Positions 1 to 7,284 of a stretch of 57,101 nucleotides of DNA are shown here, piece after piece (position 1 is the stretch's first letter; each line of letters starts with the position of its first letter). The notes beneath the pieces were generated by a model, which searched no databases, was not told where the DNA came from, and was given only the letters and a program-made list of their open reading frames with translations. The stretch comes from CALJIC01 sp039805565 (GTDB lineage: Bacteria; Chloroflexota; Chloroflexia; Chloroflexales; Roseiflexaceae): assembly GCA_039805565.1 (NCBI GenBank), contig JBDLTZ010000246.1:1-57101 (forward strand). The letters are read 5' to 3'. A program made the translations under genes and the position numbers.

Positions 1-405
1 ATCGGCGGGCGGGTGCTGCTGGTGGTCATCGGCAACACCCAGCTCTACGGCGGCGTGGTCAAGATCACCGCCCGTGCGATCATCGACGACGGCCTGCTCG
101 ACGTGTGCATCATTAAGGGTAGCTCGCTCCTCAGCGCCCCCCTGCGCATCTTCTCCATTCTCATGCGCCGCTACAACCTCGACCCGAAGATCGAGTACCA
201 TCGTGCGCGCAGCGTGCGCGTCGAGTCGCGCCGCGGCCTGCCAGTGCAGGTGGACGGCGACCACATCGGCCAGACGCCGATGGTCTTCGAGGTGGCGCCG
301 GGGGCGCTGCGTGCGCTGGTGCCGACGGATCTGCCGCCGGACCTTGTGCGGATGGACGCTCCCGCGGGGCGCCAGCGGAGGCGGGAGGGGAGCGCTGAGT
401 CTTGA
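1..405 (+). CDS. Diacylglycerol/lipid kinase family protein, C-terminal part
   Basis: The reading frame is open from base 1, so the N-terminus lies outside the window. The visible 134 residues match the C-terminal beta-sandwich of the YegS/DgkB/BmrU lipid kinases: a strand ending GNTQLYGG, then the DDGLLDV motif that follows it in the family, and a late VQVDGDHIG segment that normally precedes the last strands. The catalytic N-terminal domain (GGDGT motif) is not visible. These enzymes phosphorylate diacylglycerol or related lipids at the membrane. The stop codon TGA (403-405) lies inside a run of TGAGTCT heptamers, so the last residues (AES) are encoded by that repeat. The family call is confident; the substrate is not determined. 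Confidence 0.8.
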   Translation: MGGRVLLVVIGNTQLYGGVVKITARAIIDDGLLDVCIIKGSSLLSAPLRIFSILMRRYNLDPKIEYHRARSVRVESRRGLPVQVDGDHIGQTPMVFEVAPGALRALVPTDLPPDLVRMDAPAGRQRRREGSAES

Positions 406-420
406 GTCTTGAGTCTTGAG
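396..420. repeat. Tandem heptamer array (TGAGTCT)3
   Basis: Three perfect TGAGTCT copies plus TGAG. The stop codon of the upstream lipid-kinase gene is the first three bases of the second copy. It belongs to the heptamer class seen at several other gene ends in this window. Confidence 0.9.
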
Positions 421-453
421 CTGGCGCGGTGCTAGCTCCGAGAGAACCACGCT

Positions 454-1536
454 ATGCGATTCAGCCGGTCGTTACGTATGACCCTCAACGTTCAACGTGT
501 CGTGTGTGTCGTTTTCCTCGCTCTGGCGTCCTGTGGCCCCTCGCCCGAGGTGCCCGCCACCACACCTACGGCTGAGATTCTCCCGATCGGTGAGCCGACG
601 CCGCGCCCTGCCGGCCCTGCGCCCACTGTTGCCTCAACCAGCGGTGCGCTCCCGGGGCGCCTGCTGTTCGCCAAAGGCGGTGACCTGTGGCTGTGGCAGG
701 GCGAGCACGGCAGCCAGCTTACCAGCACTGGCGACGCATGGCAGCCGGCATGGTCTCCGGACGGCGATAGGGTCGCCTTTGTGCGCCGCGGGGAGAGCTA
801 CAGCGACCTGGTGTTGATCCCCGCGGCCGGCGGCGAGATGGTGCAGCTCACGAACAACGGCTCGAAGGAGCCGCCGCGCAGCTTCGAGCGGATCTACGAT
901 GTGGTCTGGGCGCTCTACCCGGCCTACGCACCCGACGGCGGCGAGGTGGCATTCGTGTCGCAGTACGGCCCGCCGTTCGGCTCGCCTGCCTCCGACTACC
1001 ATCTGGCGCTCTTCTCGGTGGCCCCCGGGCCCGGCGCCGTGCGCACGCTGCTTTACGCGGACGATACGGGACACGTCGGACGGCCGGCCTACGCCCCCGA
1101 TGGATCGGCGATCGTGTTCGCCCTCGGGCCCGCCGGCGCCGGCGTTTCGCGGCTCTACCGCTACGACCCTGCCGCTGAGACGGCCGCCCCCCTCGATGGC
1201 TTCCCCGAGCAGAGCTACGACCCAGCCTTCTCACCCGACGGGCGCTGGCTGGCCTTCGCCATGCGCGATGGGACTGCCACGGACGTGTTCGTGTCGCCGG
1301 CCAGCGGTGGCGCTCCCGTGCGGCTGACGAGCGTCGGCACGGCACGAGCGCCGGTCTTCTCGCCCGACGGCACACTGCTGGCCTACCTGGCGATTGCGCC
1401 GGGCGAGAGCAGCTTCGACCTGTGGGTTGTGGAGCTGCGCCGGAGCGCCGACGGCGGCCTCGCCCCGGGTGAGCCTCGCCGGATAACCAGCGGCATGCGG
1501 GTCGACGCCGACTCGGGTGTGGCCTGGGCGAGGTAG
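454..1536 (+). CDS. TolB-like beta-propeller (PD40 repeat) lipoprotein
   Basis: 360 residues. The N-terminus has basic residues, a hydrophobic core and a lipobox LASC with Cys27, so the product is probably a lipoprotein anchored outside the cytoplasmic membrane. A Pro/Thr-rich linker (about 30-65) is followed by at least five PD40/WD40-like propeller blades with the typical (Y/F)(S/A)PDG core: AWSPDG, YAPDGGEVAF, YAPDGSAIVF, FSPDGRWLAF and FSPDGTLLAY. Such propellers bind proteins or carbohydrates, and no catalytic domain is present. ATG 454 has GAGAG just upstream; ATG 478 is an alternative. Two heptamer copies (CTCAACG TTCAACG, 484-497) lie inside the signal-peptide coding region. The ligand is unknown. 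Confidence 0.8.
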   Translation: MRFSRSLRMTLNVQRVVCVVFLALASCGPSPEVPATTPTAEILPIGEPTPRPAGPAPTVASTSGALPGRLLFAKGGDLWLWQGEHGSQLTSTGDAWQPAWSPDGDRVAFVRRGESYSDLVLIPAAGGEMVQLTNNGSKEPPRSFERIYDVVWALYPAYAPDGGEVAFVSQYGPPFGSPASDYHLALFSVAPGPGAVRTLLYADDTGHVGRPAYAPDGSAIVFALGPAGAGVSRLYRYDPAAETAAPLDGFPEQSYDPAFSPDGRWLAFAMRDGTATDVFVSPASGGAPVRLTSVGTARAPVFSPDGTLLAYLAIAPGESSFDLWVVELRRSADGGLAPGEPRRITSGMRVDADSGVAWAR

Positions 1537-1701
1537 GCTTCGCAGCAGGTGCGGGCGAGGAAGCTCCTCCGCGCCCGCGCCGCTCGTTGGCGCCCCACAA
1601 CCGCCCTGATTACGAGATCGCCGGCAGCCAACCTCCGAGCCCCAGAGGTGCTGACGGCGAGCTGGTTGCGCTCCGCACCGGCCGGGTACGTGGATGCACG
1701 G

Positions 1702-1730
1702 CTGATGTGCCGTGCATTCTCGGGTACAAT
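1702..1730 (+). promoter_or_regulatory. Possible promoter for the GT4 gene
   Basis: TACAAT (1725-1730) is a good -10 box. The -35 candidate CTGATG (1702-1707), 17 bp upstream, matches only three of six consensus bases. The predicted start of transcription is about 20 bp before the GT4 start codon. Confidence 0.35.
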
Positions 1731-1759
1731 CCTGACCCCGTTGACATACAGGAGCGCTC

Positions 1760-3016
1760 ATGGCCCACTTCCTCCACGTCGTCCAGCTGTACTACCCGGT
1801 GAACAGCGGCGCCGGGCGCTACTTCGCGGAGGTCGGCGAGCGCCTGGTCGCCGAGGGGCACCGCGTCACGGTGCTGGCCACCGACGCCTACGACCTTGAG
1901 CACCTGTGGGCGCCCGGGCGGCGGCGCGTGGAGCTCCCCGAGGAGGAGCGTCGCGGCGTGCGGGTGGTGCGCCTGCCGGTGTGGCGCGCCCCCGGCCCGC
2001 GGCAGACCTACGCGGCCCTGCGGCGCCTCATGGCGGAGCTGTCGCGCCTGCCCGGCACGGCGGCGCTGCTGGGCCAGCTCGCCAGGCTGACGCCGCGGCT
2101 ACCAGGACTCGAGGGCTTCCTGGCCGCCGAGCGCTTCGACCTGGTGCACACTACCAACATCACGCTCGACTTCGCCGTGCTCCCGGCCCACGATGTGGCG
2201 CGCCGTCAGGGGGCGGCCGTTATCTGTACGCCGTTCGTCCACCTTGGTGAGCCCGAGAGCGACGCGGTGCGGCGCTACTACACGATGCGACACCAGATCG
2301 AGCTGCTGCGCCGCAGCGACCGGGTGATCGTGCAGGGCGGGCTCGAGGAGGCGTATCTGGCGCGGCACGGGGTGCCGCGCGAGCGGCTGCGGCGGATCGG
2401 CTGCGGTGTGGACCCGGCCGAGCTGGCGGGCGGCGACGGGCCGCGCTTCCGCGCCGAGCACGGGGTCGCGGGGCCGCTTGTGCTGTATGTCGGGGCGCTG
2501 GCGCGGGACAAGGGGGCCATCCACACGCTGGAGGCCATGCGGCGGCTCTGGGCGCGCGGTGGCGAGGCCACGCTGGTGCTGATCGGCGCGCCGCTGGCCG
2601 ACTTCACCGCCTACTACGAGGCCCTGCCCGAGGACGTCCGGGCGCGGGTGCGGCTGCTACCCTACGCGCCGGACAAGGTGAAGCTGGACGCCTACGCTGC
2701 GGCGGATGTCTTCGCCATGCCCTCGCGCACCGACTCGTTCGGGATCGTGTATCTGGAGGCCTGGTGCTACGGCGTGCCGGTGGTGGGCGCGCGCGCGGGC
2801 GGGGTGCCAGACGTCATCGACCACGGGCGCGATGGGCTGCTGGTGCCCTTCGGCGACAGCGAGGGGCTGGCGGAGGCGCTGGAGCGGCTGCTGGCCGACC
2901 GCGAGGAGGCGCGGCGGCTCGGGGAGGCAGGGCGGCGCAAGGTGCTGCGCGAGCTGACCTGGGAGCGTAAGTACGCGCAGGTGCGCGAGGTGTACGCCGA
3001 GCTCGTACGGATGTAG
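1760..3016 (+). CDS. Glycosyltransferase family 4 (GT-B fold)
   Basis: 418 residues. The N-terminal half has the GT-B acceptor-domain opening YYPVNSGAGRYFAEVGERL, then LVHTTN. The C-terminal half has the donor-binding GT1/GT4 signature: LVLYVGALARDKG, the helix with SFGIVYLEAWCYGVPVVG (its Glu is in the E-x7-E region) and the loop GGVPDVIDHGRDGLLVPFGD. Such enzymes are retaining glycosyltransferases that move a sugar from a nucleotide donor onto lipid, polysaccharide or small molecules at the cytoplasmic face. ATG 1760 follows CAGGAG with 6-7 bp spacing. The gene is monocistronic here, as the next gene is convergent. Donor and acceptor cannot be told from the sequence. Confidence 0.88.
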   Translation: MAHFLHVVQLYYPVNSGAGRYFAEVGERLVAEGHRVTVLATDAYDLEHLWAPGRRRVELPEEERRGVRVVRLPVWRAPGPRQTYAALRRLMAELSRLPGTAALLGQLARLTPRLPGLEGFLAAERFDLVHTTNITLDFAVLPAHDVARRQGAAVICTPFVHLGEPESDAVRRYYTMRHQIELLRRSDRVIVQGGLEEAYLARHGVPRERLRRIGCGVDPAELAGGDGPRFRAEHGVAGPLVLYVGALARDKGAIHTLEAMRRLWARGGEATLVLIGAPLADFTAYYEALPEDVRARVRLLPYAPDKVKLDAYAAADVFAMPSRTDSFGIVYLEAWCYGVPVVGARAGGVPDVIDHGRDGLLVPFGDSEGLAEALERLLADREEARRLGEAGRRKVLRELTWERKYAQVREVYAELVRM

Positions 3017-3094
3017 CCGGAGAGGCCGGAGGGTGCGGGGAGCACCTCGGTGGTTCGGCCACCTGTGCGCGCTCCGCGCCCTCCACGGCGGCTC

Positions 3095-3514
3095 TTACGC
3101 CGGCGGCACCACGCCGATCGTGAGCAGGATGTTGGCGTAGACACGGCGCTCGCCAGTGGCGATCACCAGCGCGGTGTCGGCGCCGCGGGCGGCCTCGTAG
3201 AACGGGAAGCGGCCGATTTTCTGCAGCTCGGTGCCGGGCAGGATGGCGCGGAACTCCTCGAAGATCGCCGGCTCAGGCCCGCTGTCCGGCACCATCACGT
3301 GGGCCGCCTCCACCGGGATGGCGTCGGCCAGGGCCGCGAGCACATCGGTGACGGTGAGGAGGCCGGGGGTCAGGTTGAGGAACACGCGCCGGGCGGTCGC
3401 CGGGGCGCCGGTTGCGAAGGGGTAGTTGCCGTCCGCGATCAGCACCTGGGAGCCGTGGCCGGCGGCGCCGAGGGCCGCCAGGATCTCGGGGTGGATGAGC
3501 TTGTAGCGCAGCAT
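3095..3514 (-). CDS. RbsD/FucU family sugar mutarotase
   Basis: 139 residues, the usual length for the RbsD/FucU fold. Features are the N-terminal MLRYKLIHPEILAALGAAGHG, where the family has its catalytic His (GHG), then ADGNYPF and the C-terminal YANILLTIGVV, where RbsD/FucU proteins have Y-x-N. These proteins interconvert pyranose/furanose forms or anomers of ribose or fucose to feed kinases and isomerases. The pattern resembles FucU-type sequences more than RbsD, but no fucose or ribose genes are nearby. GAGGATG precedes the ATG. It lies 95 bp downstream of hspR on the same strand, with a GC-rich inverted repeat between them. Confidence 0.85.
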   Translation of the reverse strand: MLRYKLIHPEILAALGAAGHGSQVLIADGNYPFATGAPATARRVFLNLTPGLLTVTDVLAALADAIPVEAAHVMVPDSGPEPAIFEEFRAILPGTELQKIGRFPFYEAARGADTALVIATGERRVYANILLTIGVVPPA

Positions 3515-3573
3515 GGGTACATCCTCGTACGAGCGGGCGTATCACTGTCCCTGACGCGGAATACTCGTGTGTC

Positions 3574-3606
3574 GGGGCGGGCGCAGTATAGCACAGCTCC
3601 CGCCCC
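3574..3606 (-). promoter_or_regulatory. Inverted repeat around a -10-like TATACT between hspR and the mutarotase gene
   Basis: GGGGCGGG (3574-3581) and CCCGCCCC (3599-3606) form a perfect 8-bp inverted repeat with a 17-nt spacer. Read on the minus strand, the spacer contains TATACT (3590-3585). It could be an hspR terminator stem, an operator around the mutarotase promoter, or both. No T run follows the stem. Confidence 0.35.
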
Positions 3607-3609
3607 GCG

Positions 3610-3900
3610 CTACCGCTCCCCCAGCGTCGCCTCGCGCAGCGTGTCGAGCTCGCGCTGGGCCTCCAGGAGCTGCTGGCGCATGTGCATGATCACCTCGACG
3701 CCCGCGAGGTTCACCCCCAGGTCATCTACCAGGCGCTTGATAAAGCGGATCTGCTCGATGTCGGCCTCGCTGAAGCGGCGCACGTTGCCGCGCGTGCGGC
3801 TGGGGGTGATCAGGCCGCGCCGCTCGTACAGCCGCAGGCTCTGCTCGTGCATGCCGCAGAGCTCAGCCGCAATCTTGATGCTGTAGAGGCGATCTGTCAT
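3610..3900 (-). CDS. hspR: HspR-type MerR-family heat-shock repressor
   Basis: 96 residues from ATG 3900. The N-terminal MerR helix-turn-helix reads YSIKIAAELCGMHEQSLRLYERRGLI, with the HspR-typical CGMHEQSLRLYERRG segment. A short coiled C-terminal helix (MHMRQQLLEAQRELDTLRE) follows. HspR represses chaperone operons by binding the HAIR inverted repeat, with DnaK as co-repressor in actinobacteria. Here hspR directly follows dnaJ, and a HAIR match overlaps the dnaJ promoter, which implies autoregulation. A GTG start at 3933 would add 11 residues encoded entirely by a heptamer repeat, so ATG 3900 is preferred, although no strong ribosome site is seen before it. Confidence 0.88.
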   Translation of the reverse strand: MTDRLYSIKIAAELCGMHEQSLRLYERRGLITPSRTRGNVRRFSEADIEQIRFIKRLVDDLGVNLAGVEVIMHMRQQLLEAQRELDTLREATLGER

Positions 3901-3901
3901 A

Positions 3902-3943
3902 CTGCTGGCTACTACCTGCTGACTACTGACCACCGGCTACTGA
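3902..3943. repeat. Degenerate heptamer array at the dnaJ-hspR junction
   Basis: Six consecutive 7-mers in one phase: CTGCTGG, CTACTAC, CTGCTGA, CTACTGA, CCACCGG, CTACTGA. The dnaJ stop codon (minus-strand TAG, 3939-3937) is the first three bases of the last unit. The array fills the whole gap between dnaJ and hspR. Confidence 0.75.
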
Positions 3944-4866
3944 CGCAGCCCGCGCAGCTCCTCCACCAGCTCGCGCTCGCGCTGGCTGAGCTGGGTGGGC
4001 AGTGCCACCTCCAGCGCGATGAACAGGTCGCCGCGAGTCTCCGGCGCGCGCAGGCGCGGCATCCCCTGGGCTGCGATGCGGTGGGTCTTGCCGTTCTGTG
4101 AGCCGGGCGGCACCTTGAGAGTCACGGTCTTACCGCCCATCACCGGAACCCTCACCTCGCCGCCGAGCAGCATTGTGTACAGGTCCACGTTCGCCTTGAC
4201 GTGCAGGTCGTCGCCGCGGCGCTCGAAGCGTGGGTGCGGCTGCACCTTCACTAGCAGGTAGAGGTCGCCGCGCCGCCCGCCGCCCATCCCAGGGCCGCCC
4301 TCGCCCGCCACGCGCACCCGCGAGCCGTTGTCCACGCCGGTCGGGATCTTCACGGTGATGTTGCGCGGCTGGCCGTTGGCGCTGTGGAACTGGAGCGTGC
4401 GCTGTGAGCCGGTGAAGGCTTCCTCGAGCGAGATCTCCACCTGCTGCTCGACATCCTGCCCGTTGGCGCGGAATGAGGCGCCGCGCGTCCCAGTGCCTGC
4501 GCCGCCCATGCCCGGGCCCGCGCCGCCGAACAGCTGCTCGAAGAAGTCCGAGAAGTCTGTTCCGCCCGCGCCGCCCACGCCGCCTACGCCGCCACCGCCG
4601 TAGCTGCCCCAGTCAAAACCACCCTCCCCTGCCTGCTGGTAGCGCTGCCAGTCCTTGCCGAAGCGGTCGTACTTCTCGCGCTTCTCCTTGTCGGACAGGA
4701 CCTCGTAGGCCTCATTGATCTCTTTGAACTTGGCCTCGGCGGTCGTGTTGCCCGGGTTGATGTCCGGGTGGTACTGGCGTGCGAGCTTGCGGTACGCCTT
4801 CTTGATCTCGGCGTCGCTCGCGCCGGCCTCGACGCCGAGGGTCTTGTAGTAGTCCTGGTATGCCAT
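3937..4866 (-). CDS. dnaJ: DnaJ-family co-chaperone without zinc finger (CbpA type)
   Basis: 309 residues. The J domain (1-70) has the HPD motif at 33-35, needed to stimulate DnaK ATPase. A Gly/Phe-rich linker (about 75-135) is followed directly by the C-terminal substrate-binding beta-sandwich domains (VEISLEEAFTGSQRTL, IKIP-like and KVPPGSQNGKTHRI motifs). The central CxxCxGxG zinc-finger repeats of classical DnaJ are absent, as in CbpA/DnaJ2 proteins. It is the first gene of a dnaJ-hspR operon, and dnaK and grpE are not in this window. The upstream promoter matches consensus and overlaps a HAIR operator, so heat induction by relief of HspR repression is expected. Confidence 0.92.
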   Translation of the reverse strand: MAYQDYYKTLGVEAGASDAEIKKAYRKLARQYHPDINPGNTTAEAKFKEINEAYEVLSDKEKREKYDRFGKDWQRYQQAGEGGFDWGSYGGGGVGGVGGAGGTDFSDFFEQLFGGAGPGMGGAGTGTRGASFRANGQDVEQQVEISLEEAFTGSQRTLQFHSANGQPRNITVKIPTGVDNGSRVRVAGEGGPGMGGGRRGDLYLLVKVQPHPRFERRGDDLHVKANVDLYTMLLGGEVRVPVMGGKTVTLKVPPGSQNGKTHRIAAQGMPRLRAPETRGDLFIALEVALPTQLSQRERELVEELRGLRQ

Positions 4867-4919
4867 GTCCTCCGAACTCCTGCCGCACCCCCAGTGCGCT
4901 CCTGAGTCTGATACACTTT

Positions 4920-4949
4920 ATTATAAGAACTTGATAGTGTCGCTGTCAA
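4920..4949 (-). promoter_or_regulatory. Consensus promoter of dnaJ-hspR
   Basis: On the minus strand, TTGACA (4949-4944) and TATAAT (4925-4920) are both perfect consensus hexamers with an 18-bp spacer. The start of transcription would fall near 4912, giving a leader of roughly 45 nt before the dnaJ ATG. Confidence 0.88.
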
Positions 4950-4950
4950 G
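4930..4950. promoter_or_regulatory. HAIR-like HspR operator
   Basis: CTTGA (4930-4934), 11 bases, TCAAG (4946-4950). The HspR-associated inverted repeat consensus is CTTGAGT-N7-ACTCAAG, that is CTTGA-N11-TCAAG, so arms and spacing match exactly. The inner GT/AC bases are not conserved. The site covers the -35 box and most of the spacer of the dnaJ promoter, which suits repression by steric exclusion. Confidence 0.8.
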
Positions 4951-5076
4951 GTTGCTCTATTAACAATCTATGTATCTTCGGCCTTGCGGGCGATGCACGC
5001 GGGGTGCTCCACGTGTGGTACGATCTCCCTACGCACGCAGCAGTGGGTGAAGATCGTGCAGCAGAGGGGGTGGTGT

Positions 5077-5886
5077 GTGCCGAACGCGCAGATGGAGGCG
5101 GCGAAACGGCAGCTTGACGAGGCGCTGCGGGCACTCTCGGCCCATGACAGCGCGGTGAATCCCGGCGCAACGCCTGGCCCTCGCCCCCCACGCGGCGCTC
5201 CCGCGCCCGCTGACGCACCCGATGCGGTGGCCACCCTGGCGCGGCTGCTGGCGGGGGCAGCGCTGCTGGGCATGGACGAGCTGGCGCGGCGCGGGCCGAG
5301 GTGGGAGCAGCAGGCGCGGGGTGATGCGGCGGGCCCTCCCCCGGCTGACCCCCCGCTGTCTCCGCCTGCGCCCCAGACGGCCGGAGACACACTGCGCCTC
5401 GCGCTCACTGGCTGGGTCTTCGCCACGCAGGAGCGGCTGCGCGCCGCGCCCGACGCGGGGAGCTGGCTGCGCGTCGCGGCCTCCCAGACCCTGGACGCCG
5501 CCGCCGCGGTGACGAGCGAGTCGATCGCGGGGCTGCGACAGGAGCCCTCGCACGCGGGGCAGGTACACAGCCCCGACCTGTCGCGCTGGGTGGCGCGCGG
5601 CCAGGTCGAGGAGGAGCGCAGCAGGGCGCTCGCGCGCGTGGCCCTCAGCGACATCGCCCAGAGCACGATCACGTACTTGGCGCACGAGCCGGCGGTGGAG
5701 GAGCTCATCCAGAAGCAGAGCACCAGCCTGGCCGGCGAGGCGCTCGAGGAGGTCCGCGAGCGAGCCGTCAACGCCGACATTGTGGTCGACCGGCTCGTGC
5801 GTCGGCTCCTCGGCGGGCGCGCGGCACGGTCCCTTGGCGACGAGCTGGCCGCGCGCGACACGGCCGGCGCGGAGGTGCAGCGATGA
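5077..5886 (+). CDS. Hypothetical protein, first gene of an operon with RDD and PlsC proteins
   Basis: 269 residues from GTG 5077, preceded by AGAGGGGG at good spacing; ATG 5092 is an alternative. No family was recognised. The sequence has a short N-terminal helix (MEAAKRQLDEALRAL), a Pro/Ala-rich low-complexity stretch (about 25-50), then mostly amphipathic helices rich in Ala, Arg and Glu, ending with a region (EALEEVRERAVNADIVVDRLVRRLL) like a coiled coil. There is no signal peptide and no transmembrane segment. The stop overlaps the start of the RDD gene (ATGA), so the two are translationally coupled, which suggests a cytoplasmic partner of that membrane protein. No function is proposed. 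Confidence 0.6.
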   Translation: MPNAQMEAAKRQLDEALRALSAHDSAVNPGATPGPRPPRGAPAPADAPDAVATLARLLAGAALLGMDELARRGPRWEQQARGDAAGPPPADPPLSPPAPQTAGDTLRLALTGWVFATQERLRAAPDAGSWLRVAASQTLDAAAAVTSESIAGLRQEPSHAGQVHSPDLSRWVARGQVEEERSRALARVALSDIAQSTITYLAHEPAVEELIQKQSTSLAGEALEEVRERAVNADIVVDRLVRRLLGGRAARSLGDELAARDTAGAEVQR

Positions 5887-6437
5887 TCGGAATGCCGCCG
5901 GCGGCCCCCTCGCGCGGCGCGCCGCCGCCCTCGCTGATCGGCCAGCCGGCTGGCTTCGTCAGCCGCCTGACCGCGCTGGTGATCGATATCGCGCTCCTGC
6001 TCCTGGCGCTGCTTGTGAGCAACCTGCTGCTGGCCGCGCTGAGCAGCTACGGCCCGGTGCCCTGGGTGCGCGACGCCGCCACTCAGCAGTGGCCGGGGCT
6101 CACACCCTGGTTCGTTGCGCTCGGCGCGCTGCTGCCGACCCTCGTCGGCATTGGGCTGGTGATCGGCTACTTTCTGTTCTTTCTCACCCTCACCGGGCAG
6201 ACGATTGGCAAGCGCCTGGTGGGCGTGCGGGTGATCTCCACCCGCGGCGGCCACCTGACCGTCTGGCAGTCATCGCTGCGGGTCATCGGCTACTTCGTGT
6301 CGCTGCTGCCGCTCTACGTTGGCTTCCTCGCGGCGCTGCTCGACGTGCAGCGCCGGGCCTGGCACGATCGGATCGCCGGCACACTCGTGGTTTACGTCTG
6401 GGCAGCGCGCCCCGACGAGCGCTTCATCAACAAATGA
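5883..6437 (+). CDS. RDD family membrane protein
   Basis: 184 residues. A Pro-rich N-terminus is followed by AGFVSRLTALVIDIALLLLALL, the RDD signature helix with Arg and Asp (R-x5-D), then two more hydrophobic segments (about 78-105 and 135-155). The conserved GQTIGKRLVGVRV lies between them and HDRIAGTLVV near the end, both diagnostic of RDD proteins. These are small integral membrane proteins; some act in Na+ or compatible-solute exchange, but most are uncharacterised. It overlaps the previous gene by four bases and is followed 27 bp later by a PlsC-type acyltransferase, suggesting one transcription unit. Confidence 0.85.
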   Translation: MIGMPPAAPSRGAPPPSLIGQPAGFVSRLTALVIDIALLLLALLVSNLLLAALSSYGPVPWVRDAATQQWPGLTPWFVALGALLPTLVGIGLVIGYFLFFLTLTGQTIGKRLVGVRVISTRGGHLTVWQSSLRVIGYFVSLLPLYVGFLAALLDVQRRAWHDRIAGTLVVYVWAARPDERFINK

Positions 6438-6464
6438 CACACCCACAAGGAGGTGGCGACGGCC

Positions 6465-7172
6465 ATGTACACCAGCCACTACCGCTTCCCGCGCTGGTTT
6501 GACCCGCAGGCGATGCTGATACGCTTCACGCAGTGGTACTGCTCGGTGCGGGCCGACGGCCTGGAGCATCTACCGCCCACGGGTGCCTTCATCCTGGCCT
6601 CGAACCACTCCAGCCACGCGGACACCGCGGTGATCTTCGTCGCGCTCCCGCCCAACCGGCGCCGCACGGTGGTGGTCGCCGCCGCGCGCGACTACTTCTT
6701 CACGAGCCGCGGCCGGCAGTTCGCCTCGCGCTCGCTCTTCAACGCTGTGCCGCTAGACCGCGAGGCCTCGCTGCACGCCGGGCCGCTGCGTCACGCCTCG
6801 CGGGCGCTGCGCGAGGGCTACGGGCTGCTGATCTACCCCGAGGGCACCCGCGGCATGACCGGCGCGGTGGGCAAGTTCCGCGGCGGCCTCGGCCTCCTGA
6901 TGGCGCGTCACCCCGGTGTGCCGGTGGTGCCCGTGGCCGTGGACGGCACCGACACGGTGATGCCGAAGAAGAGCCTTTTCCCGCGCCGCCACCCCGTGCG
7001 CGTGCGGTTTGGCGCGCCGCTGCACGACCTCGGCGCCCTCGAGCATGATGTCGCGAGCATGCGGCGGGCCGTCGAGGAGGTCCGCGGGGCGGTTGTGGGG
7101 CTCAAGCACGCGCTGGAGGAGGAGCGCGCCTCCGCGCAGGCGCCCCGACGTAGCCACGGCACGCTGCTGTAG
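6465..7172 (+). CDS. 1-acyl-sn-glycerol-3-phosphate acyltransferase-like protein (PlsC family)
   Basis: 235 residues. The PlsC/LPLAT motifs are in order: block I NHSSHADTA (H-x4-D catalytic pair), block II region FNAVPLDRE, block III YPEGTRG and block IV VPVVPVAVDG. Such enzymes transfer an acyl group to lysophosphatidic acid or a related acceptor at the cytoplasmic membrane. ATG 6465 follows AAGGAGG (6447-6453); a GTG at 6453 overlaps that site and is unlikely. A C-terminal Arg/Glu-rich helix (about 200-225) follows the core. As the third gene of the run it may act on membrane lipids together with the RDD protein, but that link is inference. Confidence 0.87.
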   Translation: MYTSHYRFPRWFDPQAMLIRFTQWYCSVRADGLEHLPPTGAFILASNHSSHADTAVIFVALPPNRRRTVVVAAARDYFFTSRGRQFASRSLFNAVPLDREASLHAGPLRHASRALREGYGLLIYPEGTRGMTGAVGKFRGGLGLLMARHPGVPVVPVAVDGTDTVMPKKSLFPRRHPVRVRFGAPLHDLGALEHDVASMRRAVEEVRGAVVGLKHALEEERASAQAPRRSHGTLL

Positions 7173-7191
7173 GGCGTGGACCGGTGCGTGG

Positions 7192-7197
7192 TACAAT
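7192..7197 (+). promoter_or_regulatory. -10-like box upstream of the MFS gene
   Basis: TACAAT lies about 90 bp upstream of the transporter start codon in a short intergenic gap. No convincing -35 hexamer is found at the right distance. Confidence 0.3.
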
Positions 7198-7284
7198 GTT
7201 CAGACGTCTTCCCGCCCCACGCCCCGGAGCTGCGTCCTGGCCCAGCCGCGCGAACCCCGGAACGCTCGCACACAGAGGGATCTC

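Noticed and set aside
3901..3933. GTG start at 3933 for hspR
   Set aside because: The added residues are encoded entirely by the heptamer repeat and have no family counterpart; ATG 3900 fits the MerR start.
4968..6254. Long antisense frame over the hypothetical and RDD genes
   Set aside because: Low-complexity Arg/Ser/Ala composition, no start signal and conflict with the RDD motifs on the other strand.
7009..7284. N-terminal extension of the MFS protein
   Set aside because: It overlaps the PlsC gene in another frame and has no transporter character; ATG 7285 has AGAGGGA.
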